In this document: one piece after another, positions 57,047 through 64,000 of the stretch
Layout of the letters: every line of letters begins with the position of its first letter
How positions within the stretch are numbered: position 1 is the stretch's first letter
Assembly (NCBI RefSeq): GCF_965284335.1
Contig: NZ_OZ260076.1
Reading direction: 5' to 3' (one strand)
DNA: 64,000 nt
Source: Tabrizicola_A sp965284335
Lineage (GTDB): Bacteria; Pseudomonadota; Alphaproteobacteria; Rhodobacterales; Rhodobacteraceae
Program-made: the position numbers and the translations under genes
The notes under the pieces: model-generated
Seen by the model: the letters and a program-made list of their open reading frames with translations, nothing else
Told to the model about the DNA's origin: nothing
Database searches by the model: none

Positions 57047-58225
57047 TCACCCATAGAGACAGTCGCGAAGCTGGATCAGCCCGCGCTGCATTTCTTCTTT
57101 TGGGGCCACCAAGGCGACCCGGAGATAGGTCATGCCGGGGTTCTGCCCCCCTGCGTCGCGCGACAGATAGGCGCCGGGCAAGACCCGCACCCCCGTTTCG
57201 CGCCAAAGCTTCAAGGCCGCTGCCTCGCCATCCTCGACCGGCAGCCACAGGAAGAACCCGCCCTCGGGGCACTGAAAGCCCTGAAGCCCGGAAAAGATCT
57301 CGTCGGCGGCGCGGAACTTGTCCTGATAAAGCGCGCGGTTTTCGGTTACATGGATCTCATCGGCCCAAGCCGCCTCGCTGACCCGCTGGATCGGAAGCGG
57401 CAGGGGCGCACCGGCAAAACTGCGCAGCTTGCGCATCTCGGCAATGCCCCGCGCCCCACCGGCCACAAAGCCCGACCGAAGGCCCGGCAGGTTTGACCGC
57501 TTGGACAGCGAATGAAAAGAAAACACCCGCTCGGGGTTGGCCCCTACCTCGGCCGCCACCTCCAGCGCGCCGGGCGGCGGGGCCGTGCGCCAGATTTCCG
57601 AATAGCACTCGTCGGCAAAGATCACAAAGTCATGCCGCTCGGCCAAGGCCAAGAGATCGCGCCAATAGGTACGGCTGGCCACCGCCCCCTGCGGATTGGC
57701 GGGCGAGCAGATATAGGCCACCGCCACCCGGTCCAGAACGGCGGGCGGCAGGCTGGCGTAATCAGGCAAAAAGCCGGTGGCGGCGGTGGCGGGCACATAG
57801 ACAGGCTCGGCCCCCACGGACAGCGCGGCCACGGCGTAAACTTGATAAAACGGGTTCGGCATCAGCACCACGGGCGTCTTGCCACCCTTGGTTTCCGGAC
57901 AAAGCGCAACGCAGGCGTTGAACAACCCCTCGCGCGTGCCGTTAAGCACCATGACCTGATCTTCGTTCAAACCCGCGCCATAGCGCCGCTTGATCCAGCC
58001 GGTGATGGCTGACAACAGCTCAGGCGTGCCGTCATTCGGCGGATAGACGCCAAAGCCCGCCAGATTGGCCGCCAAAATGGGGCCGACGAACTCGGGCATC
58101 GGATGGCGCGGCTCGCCAATGGTCATGGCAATTTGTTCGCCGCCCGGAGCGTGCGCATCAAGAAGTTTCCGCAAGCGCGGAAACGCATAATCTGGCAGGT
58201 TCGAAAACCGCTCAGGGAACGCCAT
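57047..58225 (-). CDS. Pyridoxal-phosphate aminotransferase class I/II, DapC-like
   Basis: 392 residues from the ATG at 58225, which has GAGG 5 bp upstream; ATG 58249 is the alternative. NGTREGLFNACVALCP, the PLP-lysine region FSFHSLSKRSNLPGLRSGFVAG and the arginine in MTYLRVALV are present. It resembles succinyldiaminopimelate transaminases of alphaproteobacteria, which act in lysine and peptidoglycan synthesis; that assignment is tentative. It ends 10 bp before ftsK on the same strand. Confidence 0.85.
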   Translation of the reverse strand: MAFPERFSNLPDYAFPRLRKLLDAHAPGGEQIAMTIGEPRHPMPEFVGPILAANLAGFGVYPPNDGTPELLSAITGWIKRRYGAGLNEDQVMVLNGTREGLFNACVALCPETKGGKTPVVLMPNPFYQVYAVAALSVGAEPVYVPATAATGFLPDYASLPPAVLDRVAVAYICSPANPQGAVASRTYWRDLLALAERHDFVIFADECYSEIWRTAPPPGALEVAAEVGANPERVFSFHSLSKRSNLPGLRSGFVAGGARGIAEMRKLRSFAGAPLPLPIQRVSEAAWADEIHVTENRALYQDKFRAADEIFSGLQGFQCPEGGFFLWLPVEDGEAAALKLWRETGVRVLPGAYLSRDAGGQNPGMTYLRVALVAPKEEMQRGLIQLRDCLYG

Positions 58226-58397
58226 GTCTGCCTCATCTTTCGGGGTCATGTCGCCCCGTTGACCGCAACACTAGCCAAGCCTTTGCCTTAGGTCCAGAAA
58301 AACCCATGTGGTTCGCCCGCCCAAGACCACAAGCTGTTGCTTTTTCGCCCGGTTTTGGCCCATCGATCCAAAGCTGACGCCACTTTTGGCCGCCAGA

Positions 58398-59729
58398 TCA
58401 GGCCAAAGCACGCTCGGCGGCCATGCCCAGACGCAACAGCCGGTCTTCCTGCATCGGCCCCGTCATCAGGCTGATGCCACAAGACGGCTGAGCGGTTGGC
58501 AGGGTCAGCGCACAAACGCCCATCAGATTGCCGATCCGGGTATTGCGCAGCGACAAGATGTTTTCTGCGACATAATAATCAAAATCCGTCATCAGACGGT
58601 CGGCATCCGGCGGCAAGATGGCCGAGGTGGGTAAAAGCACCGCATCATAACCAGCCGTCAGATCGGCCCACAACTCGCGGATCACCCGCAACCGCCGCCA
58701 TGCCGCGACATAATCGGCTGCGTTGAAATCCGCACCGGCGCGGACACGCTCAAGGATGCGCGGGAACATCTTTTCTGGCGCGGTTTCCACCGTTGGGCCC
58801 CAAATGCCATAGGCTTCTGCGGTGACAAGAATGGTTGTCAGGCTCATTGCTTCGGGCAGCTCTGGCAGATGACCCCGATCAATCTTGGCCCCCGCCCGTG
58901 CCAGCCGCGCCAAGGCATCTTGAAACCCTTGTGCCGGACGCTCGCGCAGATCATCCAGCGCCACCGTCTCCAGCACCATCAACCGGGCGCTTGACAGGCT
59001 AGCCCCCTCCAGATCGGGGGCGCGGCGGTTTTCCATCGCGGCCAAAAGATGCGCGCAATCTTCGACAGACCGGGCCAGCGGGCCCACAGTGTCGAACGTC
59101 TCGCACAGCGGCACAACACCCTTCAGCGGCAAACGCCCTGCGGTGGTTTTCAATCCGACCAGATCATTCCATGCCGCCGGAATTCGCACCGATCCCCCGG
59201 TATCCGACCCGATCCCCGCCGGCGCAAGCCCAAAGGCAACCGAGGCCGCCGCCCCCGAAGATGATCCGCCCGACACTGCCTTTTCATCGTTAATACAAGG
59301 GCTTGTCGCAGTGACTGGGTTCAGCCCCAGCCCGGAAAAGGCCAGTTCCGACATATGGGTCTTGCCCAAACACACCAAACCTTCGCGCGTGGCTGCGGTC
59401 AACACAGCGGCATCCGCCGTAGGGACACGGCCTTTCAACAAGGCCGAGCCTGCCTCGGTTTCGACCCCGGCAGTGTCGAATAGGTCTTTCCAACTGATCG
59501 GCACGCCATCCAACAGCCCTTTGCGCTGGCCAGTCTTGGCGCGGCTGGCGGCCCCCATCGCCTCGCCCCGCGCACGGGCTGGGGTGGTGCGGGCATAAAT
59601 ACGGGGCGACATTGGGTGGTTGGCGATTTTGTCCAAAAACACCTCGCACAATTCCACAGGGTTGATTGTGCCTTTGTCGATCGCGCGGCCCAGGTCGCAG
59701 GCGGTCATATTGGTCCAGGTTTTCGACAT
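58398..59729 (-). CDS. Amidase (amidase signature family)
   Basis: 443 residues. Catalytic Lys in GVPISWKDLFD, the Gly/Ser-rich signature VSGGSSSGAAASVAFG with the cis-serine, and the nucleophilic serine in GIGSDTGGSVRIPA complete the Ser-cis-Ser-Lys triad. No GatCAB partners are adjacent, so it is a small-molecule amidase of unknown substrate rather than GatA. The 148-bp gap to the aminotransferase gene shows nothing clear. Confidence 0.9.
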   Translation of the reverse strand: MSKTWTNMTACDLGRAIDKGTINPVELCEVFLDKIANHPMSPRIYARTTPARARGEAMGAASRAKTGQRKGLLDGVPISWKDLFDTAGVETEAGSALLKGRVPTADAAVLTAATREGLVCLGKTHMSELAFSGLGLNPVTATSPCINDEKAVSGGSSSGAAASVAFGLAPAGIGSDTGGSVRIPAAWNDLVGLKTTAGRLPLKGVVPLCETFDTVGPLARSVEDCAHLLAAMENRRAPDLEGASLSSARLMVLETVALDDLRERPAQGFQDALARLARAGAKIDRGHLPELPEAMSLTTILVTAEAYGIWGPTVETAPEKMFPRILERVRAGADFNAADYVAAWRRLRVIRELWADLTAGYDAVLLPTSAILPPDADRLMTDFDYYVAENILSLRNTRIGNLMGVCALTLPTAQPSCGISLMTGPMQEDRLLRLGMAAERALA

Positions 59730-59807
59730 GGGTTCCTCCGTTTGAAGGCCACGCTAGCGGCAAGGCGGCGCATGGACAATCCCGCGCGGTGGGCCATATT
59801 GGGGCGC

Positions 59808-61037
59808 ATGGAACATGATGCTGACATTCTGATCGTGGGCGGCGGGCTGAATGGCCCGGCCTTGGGGCTGGCCTTGGCGCAAGGTGGGCTGCGCGTGACC
59901 GTGATCGACGCACGTCCCGCACCTGCGCGGGCCGAGGCGGGGTTTGATGGGCGCGCCTATGCGCTGGCCATTGCGTCACAGCGGCTTTTGGCGGCGATTG
60001 GCGTCTGGCCACAACTTGCGCCGCAGGTGCAACCGATCCTGAAAATCAAGGCCAGCGATGGACGTGCAGGCCAAGGTCCGGCCCCGTTCTTCCTGACCTT
60101 TGACGCGGCCGAGCTGGAAGAAGGCCCCATGGGCTTTATGGTGGAAGATCGGCGCCTCTACGCTGCGTTTCTAGATGTGATGGCCCAGACGCCCGGGCTG
60201 ACATTGCTGTCAGGCGAAAGCGTGGTGGCGCAAGACATCAGCGCGCGAGGCGTCACTGTCAACCTTGCGTCCGGTAAAGTGTTGTCAGGCCGGGTTTTGA
60301 TCGGCTGCGATGGCCGCGCCTCGGGCACCGCCCAGCGCGCCGGGATCAAGCGGCAGGGCTGGGGCTATGGGCAAACAGCACTCGTGACCGCCCTGCGCCA
60401 TGAACACAATCACGACGGCATTGCGCATCAATTCTTTATGCCATCTGGGCCCTTGGCCATCCTGCCCCTGCCGGGCGGGCATCATTCCTCGATCGTCTGG
60501 AGCGAGACCGACGCCGCGGCCGCCGAGATTCAAGCGCTGGATGATGATGCCTATCTTGCCGCCCTGCGCCCACGCTTTGGTGATTTTCTGGGGGAAATCG
60601 CACTGGCCGGTGCCCGCTTTACCTATCCCTTGTCGCTGACGCTGGCCGATGCCTTTGTCAAACCGCGCCTTGCGTTGGTTGGCGATGCAGCCCATGGCGT
60701 GCATCCGATTGCGGGTCAGGGCTTGAACCTTGGCTTTCGCGATGTCGCCGCCTTGGCAGAGGTGCTGATCATGGCCCATCGTCGCGGCGAAGATATTGGC
60801 GCTGTCGATGTTCTGGAACGCTATGAGCGTTGGCGGCGGTTTGATTCAACGACGCTGGCCTTGGGCATGGACAGTGTCAATCGCCTGTTTTCCAACGACA
60901 ACCCCCTCTTGCGGGCTGGGCGCGATCTGGGTCTTGGCATGGTGAATGCCCTGCCGGGGCTCCGCCGGCATTTCATGCGCCAAGCCGCGGGTTTGAAAGG
61001 TGAACTCCCGAAACTTCTGACGGGCAGGCCGATCTGA
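59808..61037 (+). CDS. UbiH/UbiF/COQ6 family FAD-dependent hydroxylase
   Basis: 409 residues from the ATG at 59808; an in-frame ATG at 59772 exists. FAD-binding ILIVGGGLNGPALGLALAQGG (about 7-26), ALAIASQRLL, and the DG and GD motifs CDGRASGTAQRAG and LVGDAAHGVHPIAGQGLNLG. The family hydroxylates the ring of ubiquinone precursors; the exact position is not predictable. COQ9, its usual helper, is encoded at 49260. Confidence 0.92.
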   Translation: MEHDADILIVGGGLNGPALGLALAQGGLRVTVIDARPAPARAEAGFDGRAYALAIASQRLLAAIGVWPQLAPQVQPILKIKASDGRAGQGPAPFFLTFDAAELEEGPMGFMVEDRRLYAAFLDVMAQTPGLTLLSGESVVAQDISARGVTVNLASGKVLSGRVLIGCDGRASGTAQRAGIKRQGWGYGQTALVTALRHEHNHDGIAHQFFMPSGPLAILPLPGGHHSSIVWSETDAAAAEIQALDDDAYLAALRPRFGDFLGEIALAGARFTYPLSLTLADAFVKPRLALVGDAAHGVHPIAGQGLNLGFRDVAALAEVLIMAHRRGEDIGAVDVLERYERWRRFDSTTLALGMDSVNRLFSNDNPLLRAGRDLGLGMVNALPGLRRHFMRQAAGLKGELPKLLTGRPI

Positions 61038-61055
61038 TCCCGTCACATGCGCCGC

Positions 61056-61087
61056 CACCGACGAGCGCCGGCACGGCGACGAGGAGG
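61056..61087. repeat. CGACGAG-family repeat, partial copy B
   Basis: CACCGACGAGCGCCG followed by CGGCGACGAGGAGG, nearly the same as the right half of the hairpin at 14582-14637 but with GCA inserted in place of AA. The left arm is missing, so no long stem forms. It lies between the UbiH-like and Trm112-like genes. Confidence 0.55.
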
Positions 61088-61091
61088 GGTG

Positions 61092-61271
61092 CTAATCTAT
61101 CTTGCGGGCCTCAGAAATCAGCATGATCGGAATGCCATCACGGATCGGAAAAGCCAGATGGGCGGCCTTTGACACCAACTCTTGCCGTTCGGCATCATAG
61201 CTTAAAACCGCTTGGGTCAGCGGGCAAACCAGCGCCTCGACCATACGCCGATCAATTTCGGCGTCGCTCAT
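61092..61271 (-). CDS. Trm112 family protein
   Basis: 59 residues starting MSDAEIDRRMVEALVCPLTQ and ending IPIMLISEARKID. The VCPLTQAVLSYD and AFPIRDGIPIML segments are the Trm112/YcaR signature; only one of the usual four zinc cysteines remains, which is normal for this alphaproteobacterial type. Related proteins assist methyltransferases; the partner here is unknown. The start overlaps the stop of the LON-domain gene by 4 bp. Confidence 0.85.
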   Translation of the reverse strand: MSDAEIDRRMVEALVCPLTQAVLSYDAERQELVSKAAHLAFPIRDGIPIMLISEARKID

Positions 61272-61909
61272 TGCACCACCTCATCACCGTTGCCCGACCG
61301 CAGCGCGAATTCCAACAGCGTGACCAAGGTCTCACGCCGGGTGACAAGCGAGGGCGCTTCCAGAAGCGCCTGCTTATCCTCGGGCGAAAAGGGCAGCAGC
61401 ATGGACAGCGCGTTGATCAAAAGCTCGGGTTCGGCATCTTTCAAACTGTTCCAATCGGTGCCAAGGCGCTGATGGGTGAAATAGCGCGACAGCCGCTCCA
61501 ACAGCGCCGGGCGATCAAGGCCGGGATCATCCTCGACAGGCCCGGTGTCGCGGGCAAACGGCGCCCAATCCACTTCGGCACGACGATAAGGGGCAAAACC
61601 CTGCACCTCTTCGCGCAAACGGAACCGGCTGATCCCCGACAGGGTAATCATATATCGCCCATCCTCGGTTTCCGAAAAGGCCGTCACGCGCCCCGCGCAA
61701 CCAATGGCGCAAAGCCGCTTTTCGCCGCCCGGCGCCTCACGCGGTTGGATCATCCCGATCAGCCGCGCGGGGGTTTTCAACGCATCTTCAAGCATCGCCA
61801 AATAGCGTGGTTCAAAGATATGCAGGGGCAACCTTGCACGCGGCAACAACAGCGCTCCGGGCAAGGGGAACAGCGGAATGGTTTCGGGCAAGATAAGTGT
61901 TTTGGTCAT
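61268..61909 (-). CDS. LON substrate-binding domain protein
   Basis: 213 residues from the ATG at 61909. IPLFPLPGALLLPRARLPLHIFEPRY is represented here by its parts IPLFPLPGALLLPRA and HIFEPRYLAMLEDA; it is the N-terminal LON domain without AAA+ or protease parts. Such proteins are common in alphaproteobacteria and of unknown function. Probably one operon with cnoX and the Trm112 gene. Confidence 0.9.
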   Translation of the reverse strand: MTKTLILPETIPLFPLPGALLLPRARLPLHIFEPRYLAMLEDALKTPARLIGMIQPREAPGGEKRLCAIGCAGRVTAFSETEDGRYMITLSGISRFRLREEVQGFAPYRRAEVDWAPFARDTGPVEDDPGLDRPALLERLSRYFTHQRLGTDWNSLKDAEPELLINALSMLLPFSPEDKQALLEAPSLVTRRETLVTLLEFALRSGNGDEVVQ

Positions 61910-61934
61910 GCCCCTAACATAGTGCGCTTTTGCA

Positions 61935-62858
61935 TCAGGCAAAGATCATGGACGACAGACGACGCCGGCCCGCAAGAACGATGGGATCTTGCGGTTTGAG
62001 CGCGTCAAAGATGGTGAACAGCTGCGCGCGGGCGGCACCGTCGTTCCATTCGCGGTCCAGTTTGAAAAGGTCCAGCAGCGTGTTCACCGCTCCCTCGACA
62101 TCCCCCGAGGCGTGCAGCGCTGTGGCCAGATCAAACATCACCTGAGGGTTGGCTGGATCTTTGGCCAAAGCCGCCCGCAGCTCATCGACCGGACCGGCCT
62201 TGGCCGCCTGACGGGCCAATTCGATCTGGGCGCGCGCCGCCTCAACCTCTTTGGATTTGGCCACTTCGGGCGTGGCGGCATTGGCCAGAGCTTCGGCCTG
62301 ATCCAGATCGTCCATCGCCAGATGCGCGCGGATCAAGCCGCCATAGGCGGCGGCATTGGCCGGATCTTCCTCAAGGATTGCCGCAAAGGTTTCGGCGGCA
62401 TCGGCCGCGGCCCCTTCGGTCAACATCTCTTCAGCGGCGGCCAGCGCGTCGGCCAAACCTCCATCGGCGCTGCTGCCTCCCAACTTGGCCAAACCTTCGA
62501 TAAACTTTTTGATCTCCGACCCCGGAATCGCCCCTTGAAAACCATCGACCGGCTGACCGTTGAAAAAGGCATACACCGTAGGGATCGATTGAATCCGCAA
62601 TTGCCCAGCCAACATCTGATTTTCATCAACGTTGATCTTGACCATGCGAACAGCGCCCTTGGCGGCGGTCACCGCAGCCTCGAGCGCCGGGCCAAGCGTT
62701 TTGCACGGACCACACCAAGGTGCCCAGAAGTCCACGATAACAGGAACCGTCTTTGACGGCTCGATCACGTCTTGCAAGAAGCTCAGTTCATTGCCGTCTT
62801 TGATCAGGTCGGCCGAAGATGGGGTGTCGGGGGCGCCAAAGCCTTGAGTGCCGAACAT
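61935..62858 (-). CDS. cnoX: Thioredoxin/TPR co-chaperone, CnoX (YbbN)
   Basis: 307 residues from the ATG at 62858, with AGGA 6 bp upstream. The thioredoxin domain (about 20-125) has the active WCGPCK and IPTVYAFFNGQPV; a TPR-like helical region (about 140-300) follows. CnoX protects clients from oxidation and hands them to chaperones. Many proteobacterial CnoX lack the second cysteine; here both are present, so redox activity is expected. Confidence 0.92.
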   Translation of the reverse strand: MFGTQGFGAPDTPSSADLIKDGNELSFLQDVIEPSKTVPVIVDFWAPWCGPCKTLGPALEAAVTAAKGAVRMVKINVDENQMLAGQLRIQSIPTVYAFFNGQPVDGFQGAIPGSEIKKFIEGLAKLGGSSADGGLADALAAAEEMLTEGAAADAAETFAAILEEDPANAAAYGGLIRAHLAMDDLDQAEALANAATPEVAKSKEVEAARAQIELARQAAKAGPVDELRAALAKDPANPQVMFDLATALHASGDVEGAVNTLLDLFKLDREWNDGAARAQLFTIFDALKPQDPIVLAGRRRLSSMIFA

Positions 62859-63008
62859 ATCTATCCTCATGGGAAATCATTCGGCCTCTATATGCGCCGC
62901 TTGGGCGCGGATTTGAAGAGGGGCCGAACCGGAACTGCCGCTTTACCCGATGTGCCTGACACCCTAGCCTGCGGCCAGATCAAGCGCGGGGATGGGCGGG
63001 GGGATGGC

Positions 63009-63641
63009 ATGACGGTGATCTTGTGCTTTGGCGACAGCAATACGCATGGCACGCCGCCCATGCGCGCGGCGGGCGAATATGGACGCTTTGGGCCAGATAT
63101 TCGCTGGCCCTGTCGCATGGCCCGCACCTTGGGCTGGGAGCTTGTCGAAGAAGGTCTTCCGGGGCGCACCGCACATCTTCCCGATCCCGTAATGGGGGCA
63201 CATATGGATGGCTGCGAGGGGCTGAAAATTGCCCTGCAAAGCCATGGGCCGATTCATTGGCTCGTCATCATGCTGGGGACGAACGACGTAAAGGCCCGCT
63301 TTGGGGCCAGCCCGGAGCTGGTCACAGGCGGCATTGCCGCTCTTTTGGACATAGCCCAGTCGCCTGAAATGCAGGCTCGCCACGGCGGGTTTCGGGTGAT
63401 GTTGATCTGCCCACCCCCGGTGCTAGAGCAAGGCCCGATTGCCGATCAGTTTTTCGGTGCGCGCCTGCGGTCTTTGGCCTTGCCGCCGCTTTACAAGGCC
63501 TTGGCCACCGCACGCGGCGTGGCCTTTCTGGATGCCGGGCAGGTCATTTCGGTCAGCCCGCAAGACGGTGTGCATTTCGAAGCAAGCGCGCATGCAGTTT
63601 TGGCAGATGCGATTGCCGCCGCCCTACGGGCCGAGATGTGA
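63009..63641 (+). CDS. SGNH/GDSL hydrolase family protein
   Basis: 210 residues. Block I CFGDSNTHG (catalytic Ser about 9), block III MLGTNDVKARFG with the oxyanion Asn, and block V DGVHFEASAH with the Asp-His pair give a complete SGNH catalytic site. No signal peptide. Likely an esterase or arylesterase of unknown substrate. Its last 18 bp overlap the convergent gene. Confidence 0.9.
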   Translation: MTVILCFGDSNTHGTPPMRAAGEYGRFGPDIRWPCRMARTLGWELVEEGLPGRTAHLPDPVMGAHMDGCEGLKIALQSHGPIHWLVIMLGTNDVKARFGASPELVTGGIAALLDIAQSPEMQARHGGFRVMLICPPPVLEQGPIADQFFGARLRSLALPPLYKALATARGVAFLDAGQVISVSPQDGVHFEASAHAVLADAIAAALRAEM

Positions 63642-64000
63642 CCAGCCGCAACGCGCGGCCAAATCCTCAACCGGGTGCTCGGTGCCGATGGCCATTGCTT
63701 CGCGAAAGCCTGCCGTGCGCCGATTTCGCCAACGGTCTCGCATGAGGTGCAGGCCCGAACGGCTGATCTTGGTGATCGGGGTGCGCAAGGGCAGTGCGGC
63801 CGCCCATTTGCGCTGCATGAAGCGATAGGCCGCGTCGAAATCAGCCCCAAGTGCCCCATGATACCGATCATTGTGAATGCAAGGCAGCGCCCCTGCATAG
63901 GCCCCCTGCCCTGCTGCGCGGGCGCTTTGCACAATGTCGGTGCCGTACATGTGCCAGCCCGGCAGCCCTTCATCAAAACGCAGACCCGAGTCACGGCGCA
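63624..64000 (-). CDS. Glycosyltransferase-like protein, 5' part outside window
   Basis: The reading frame enters at the window edge with ...RDSGLRFDEGLPGWHMYGTD, continues ARAAGQGAYAGALPCIHND and ends GTEHPVEDLAARCGWSHLGP. About 124 codons are visible. The FDExLPGxHxYGTD pattern followed by a C/IHND end is typical of the C-terminal part of GT2-like family members. The start and catalytic domain are not in view. Confidence 0.6.
   Translation of the reverse strand, partial: RRDSGLRFDEGLPGWHMYGTDIVQSARAAGQGAYAGALPCIHNDRYHGALGADFDAAYRFMQRKWAAALPLRTPITKISRSGLHLMRDRWRNRRTAGFREAMAIGTEHPVEDLAARCGWSHLGP

Noticed and set aside
58398..59729. GatA subunit of the amidotransferase
   Set aside because: No gatB or gatC adjacent, and the sequence is of the general amidase type.
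1..64000. tRNA, rRNA, insertion sequences or prophage
   Set aside because: I looked for cloverleaf-like segments in the intergenic regions and for transposase, integrase or phage proteins and found none.

Overview
The window is a gene-dense, GC-rich stretch of an alphaproteobacterial chromosome, most likely from the Rhodobacterales (Rhodobacteraceae). Evidence is the BztABCD-type amino-acid ABC transporter, the rpmH-rnpA-yidD-ttcA-yidC-MOSC-engB-argB order, COQ9 and ATP12 family proteins, an fluC/rluC/atp12 string, a rpsU-coq9 divergent pair and a GT14/DUF5928-like glycosyltransferase. I see no rRNA, tRNA, CRISPR array, transposase or prophage, and no gene-free stretch longer than 300 bp.

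Layout. 1-3643 (minus): TVP38-like membrane protein, MerA-like flavoprotein disulfide reductase, then a sensor histidine kinase cut by the window edge. 3836-10782 (plus): rpmH with a near-consensus promoter, rnpA, yidD, ttcA, a degenerate-GGDEF/EAL protein, yidC, a MOSC protein and engB. 10831-14576: SDR (minus), then argB, a sterol-desaturase-like protein, a ferredoxin-like protein and a SixA-like phosphatase (plus). 14639-19284 (minus): bztABCD with a hairpin after bztA. 19518-24297 (minus): luxR, luxI, rarA, fluC/crcB, rluC, atp12.

24493-34801 (minus) is a spc/alpha ribosomal-protein cluster from rpmC to rplQ, broken in two. Between rpmD and rplO lies a solitary ectoine synthase gene (ectC) flanked by two hairpin repeats of one family, a terminator-like hairpin, a good promoter for rplO and a duplicated 33-bp hairpin in the rplO leader. 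The upstream S10-type genes (rplP and beyond) do not precede rpmC; instead a small island follows (34873-36516): a membrane protein, a BrnT/BrnA toxin-antitoxin pair with an apparently leaderless promoter, and a 2OG-Fe(II) oxygenase-like protein.

36667-45834 is a sugar region: an FrcBCAK-type ABC system (minus) diverges from a FucU/RbsD-like mutarotase and a ROK regulator (plus) across a perfect 21-bp palindrome, followed by deoC and a two-domain ALDH16-like dehydrogenase. 45969-48181: mscL, then alanine dehydrogenase diverging from an Lrp-type regulator. 48188-50948: PH-like membrane protein, rpsU, coq9, quinone oxidoreductase. 51090-53995: sulfotransferase diverging from a GT14 glycosyltransferase, then HIT. 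54043-64000: ftsK, an aminotransferase, an amidase, a UbiH-family hydroxylase, a Trm112-like protein, a LON-domain protein, a CnoX/YbbN thioredoxin, an SGNH hydrolase and a partial glycosyltransferase.

Several families of short hairpin repeats are dispersed between genes and are listed separately. The most notable feature is the ectC cassette that splits an essential ribosomal operon into two transcription units.
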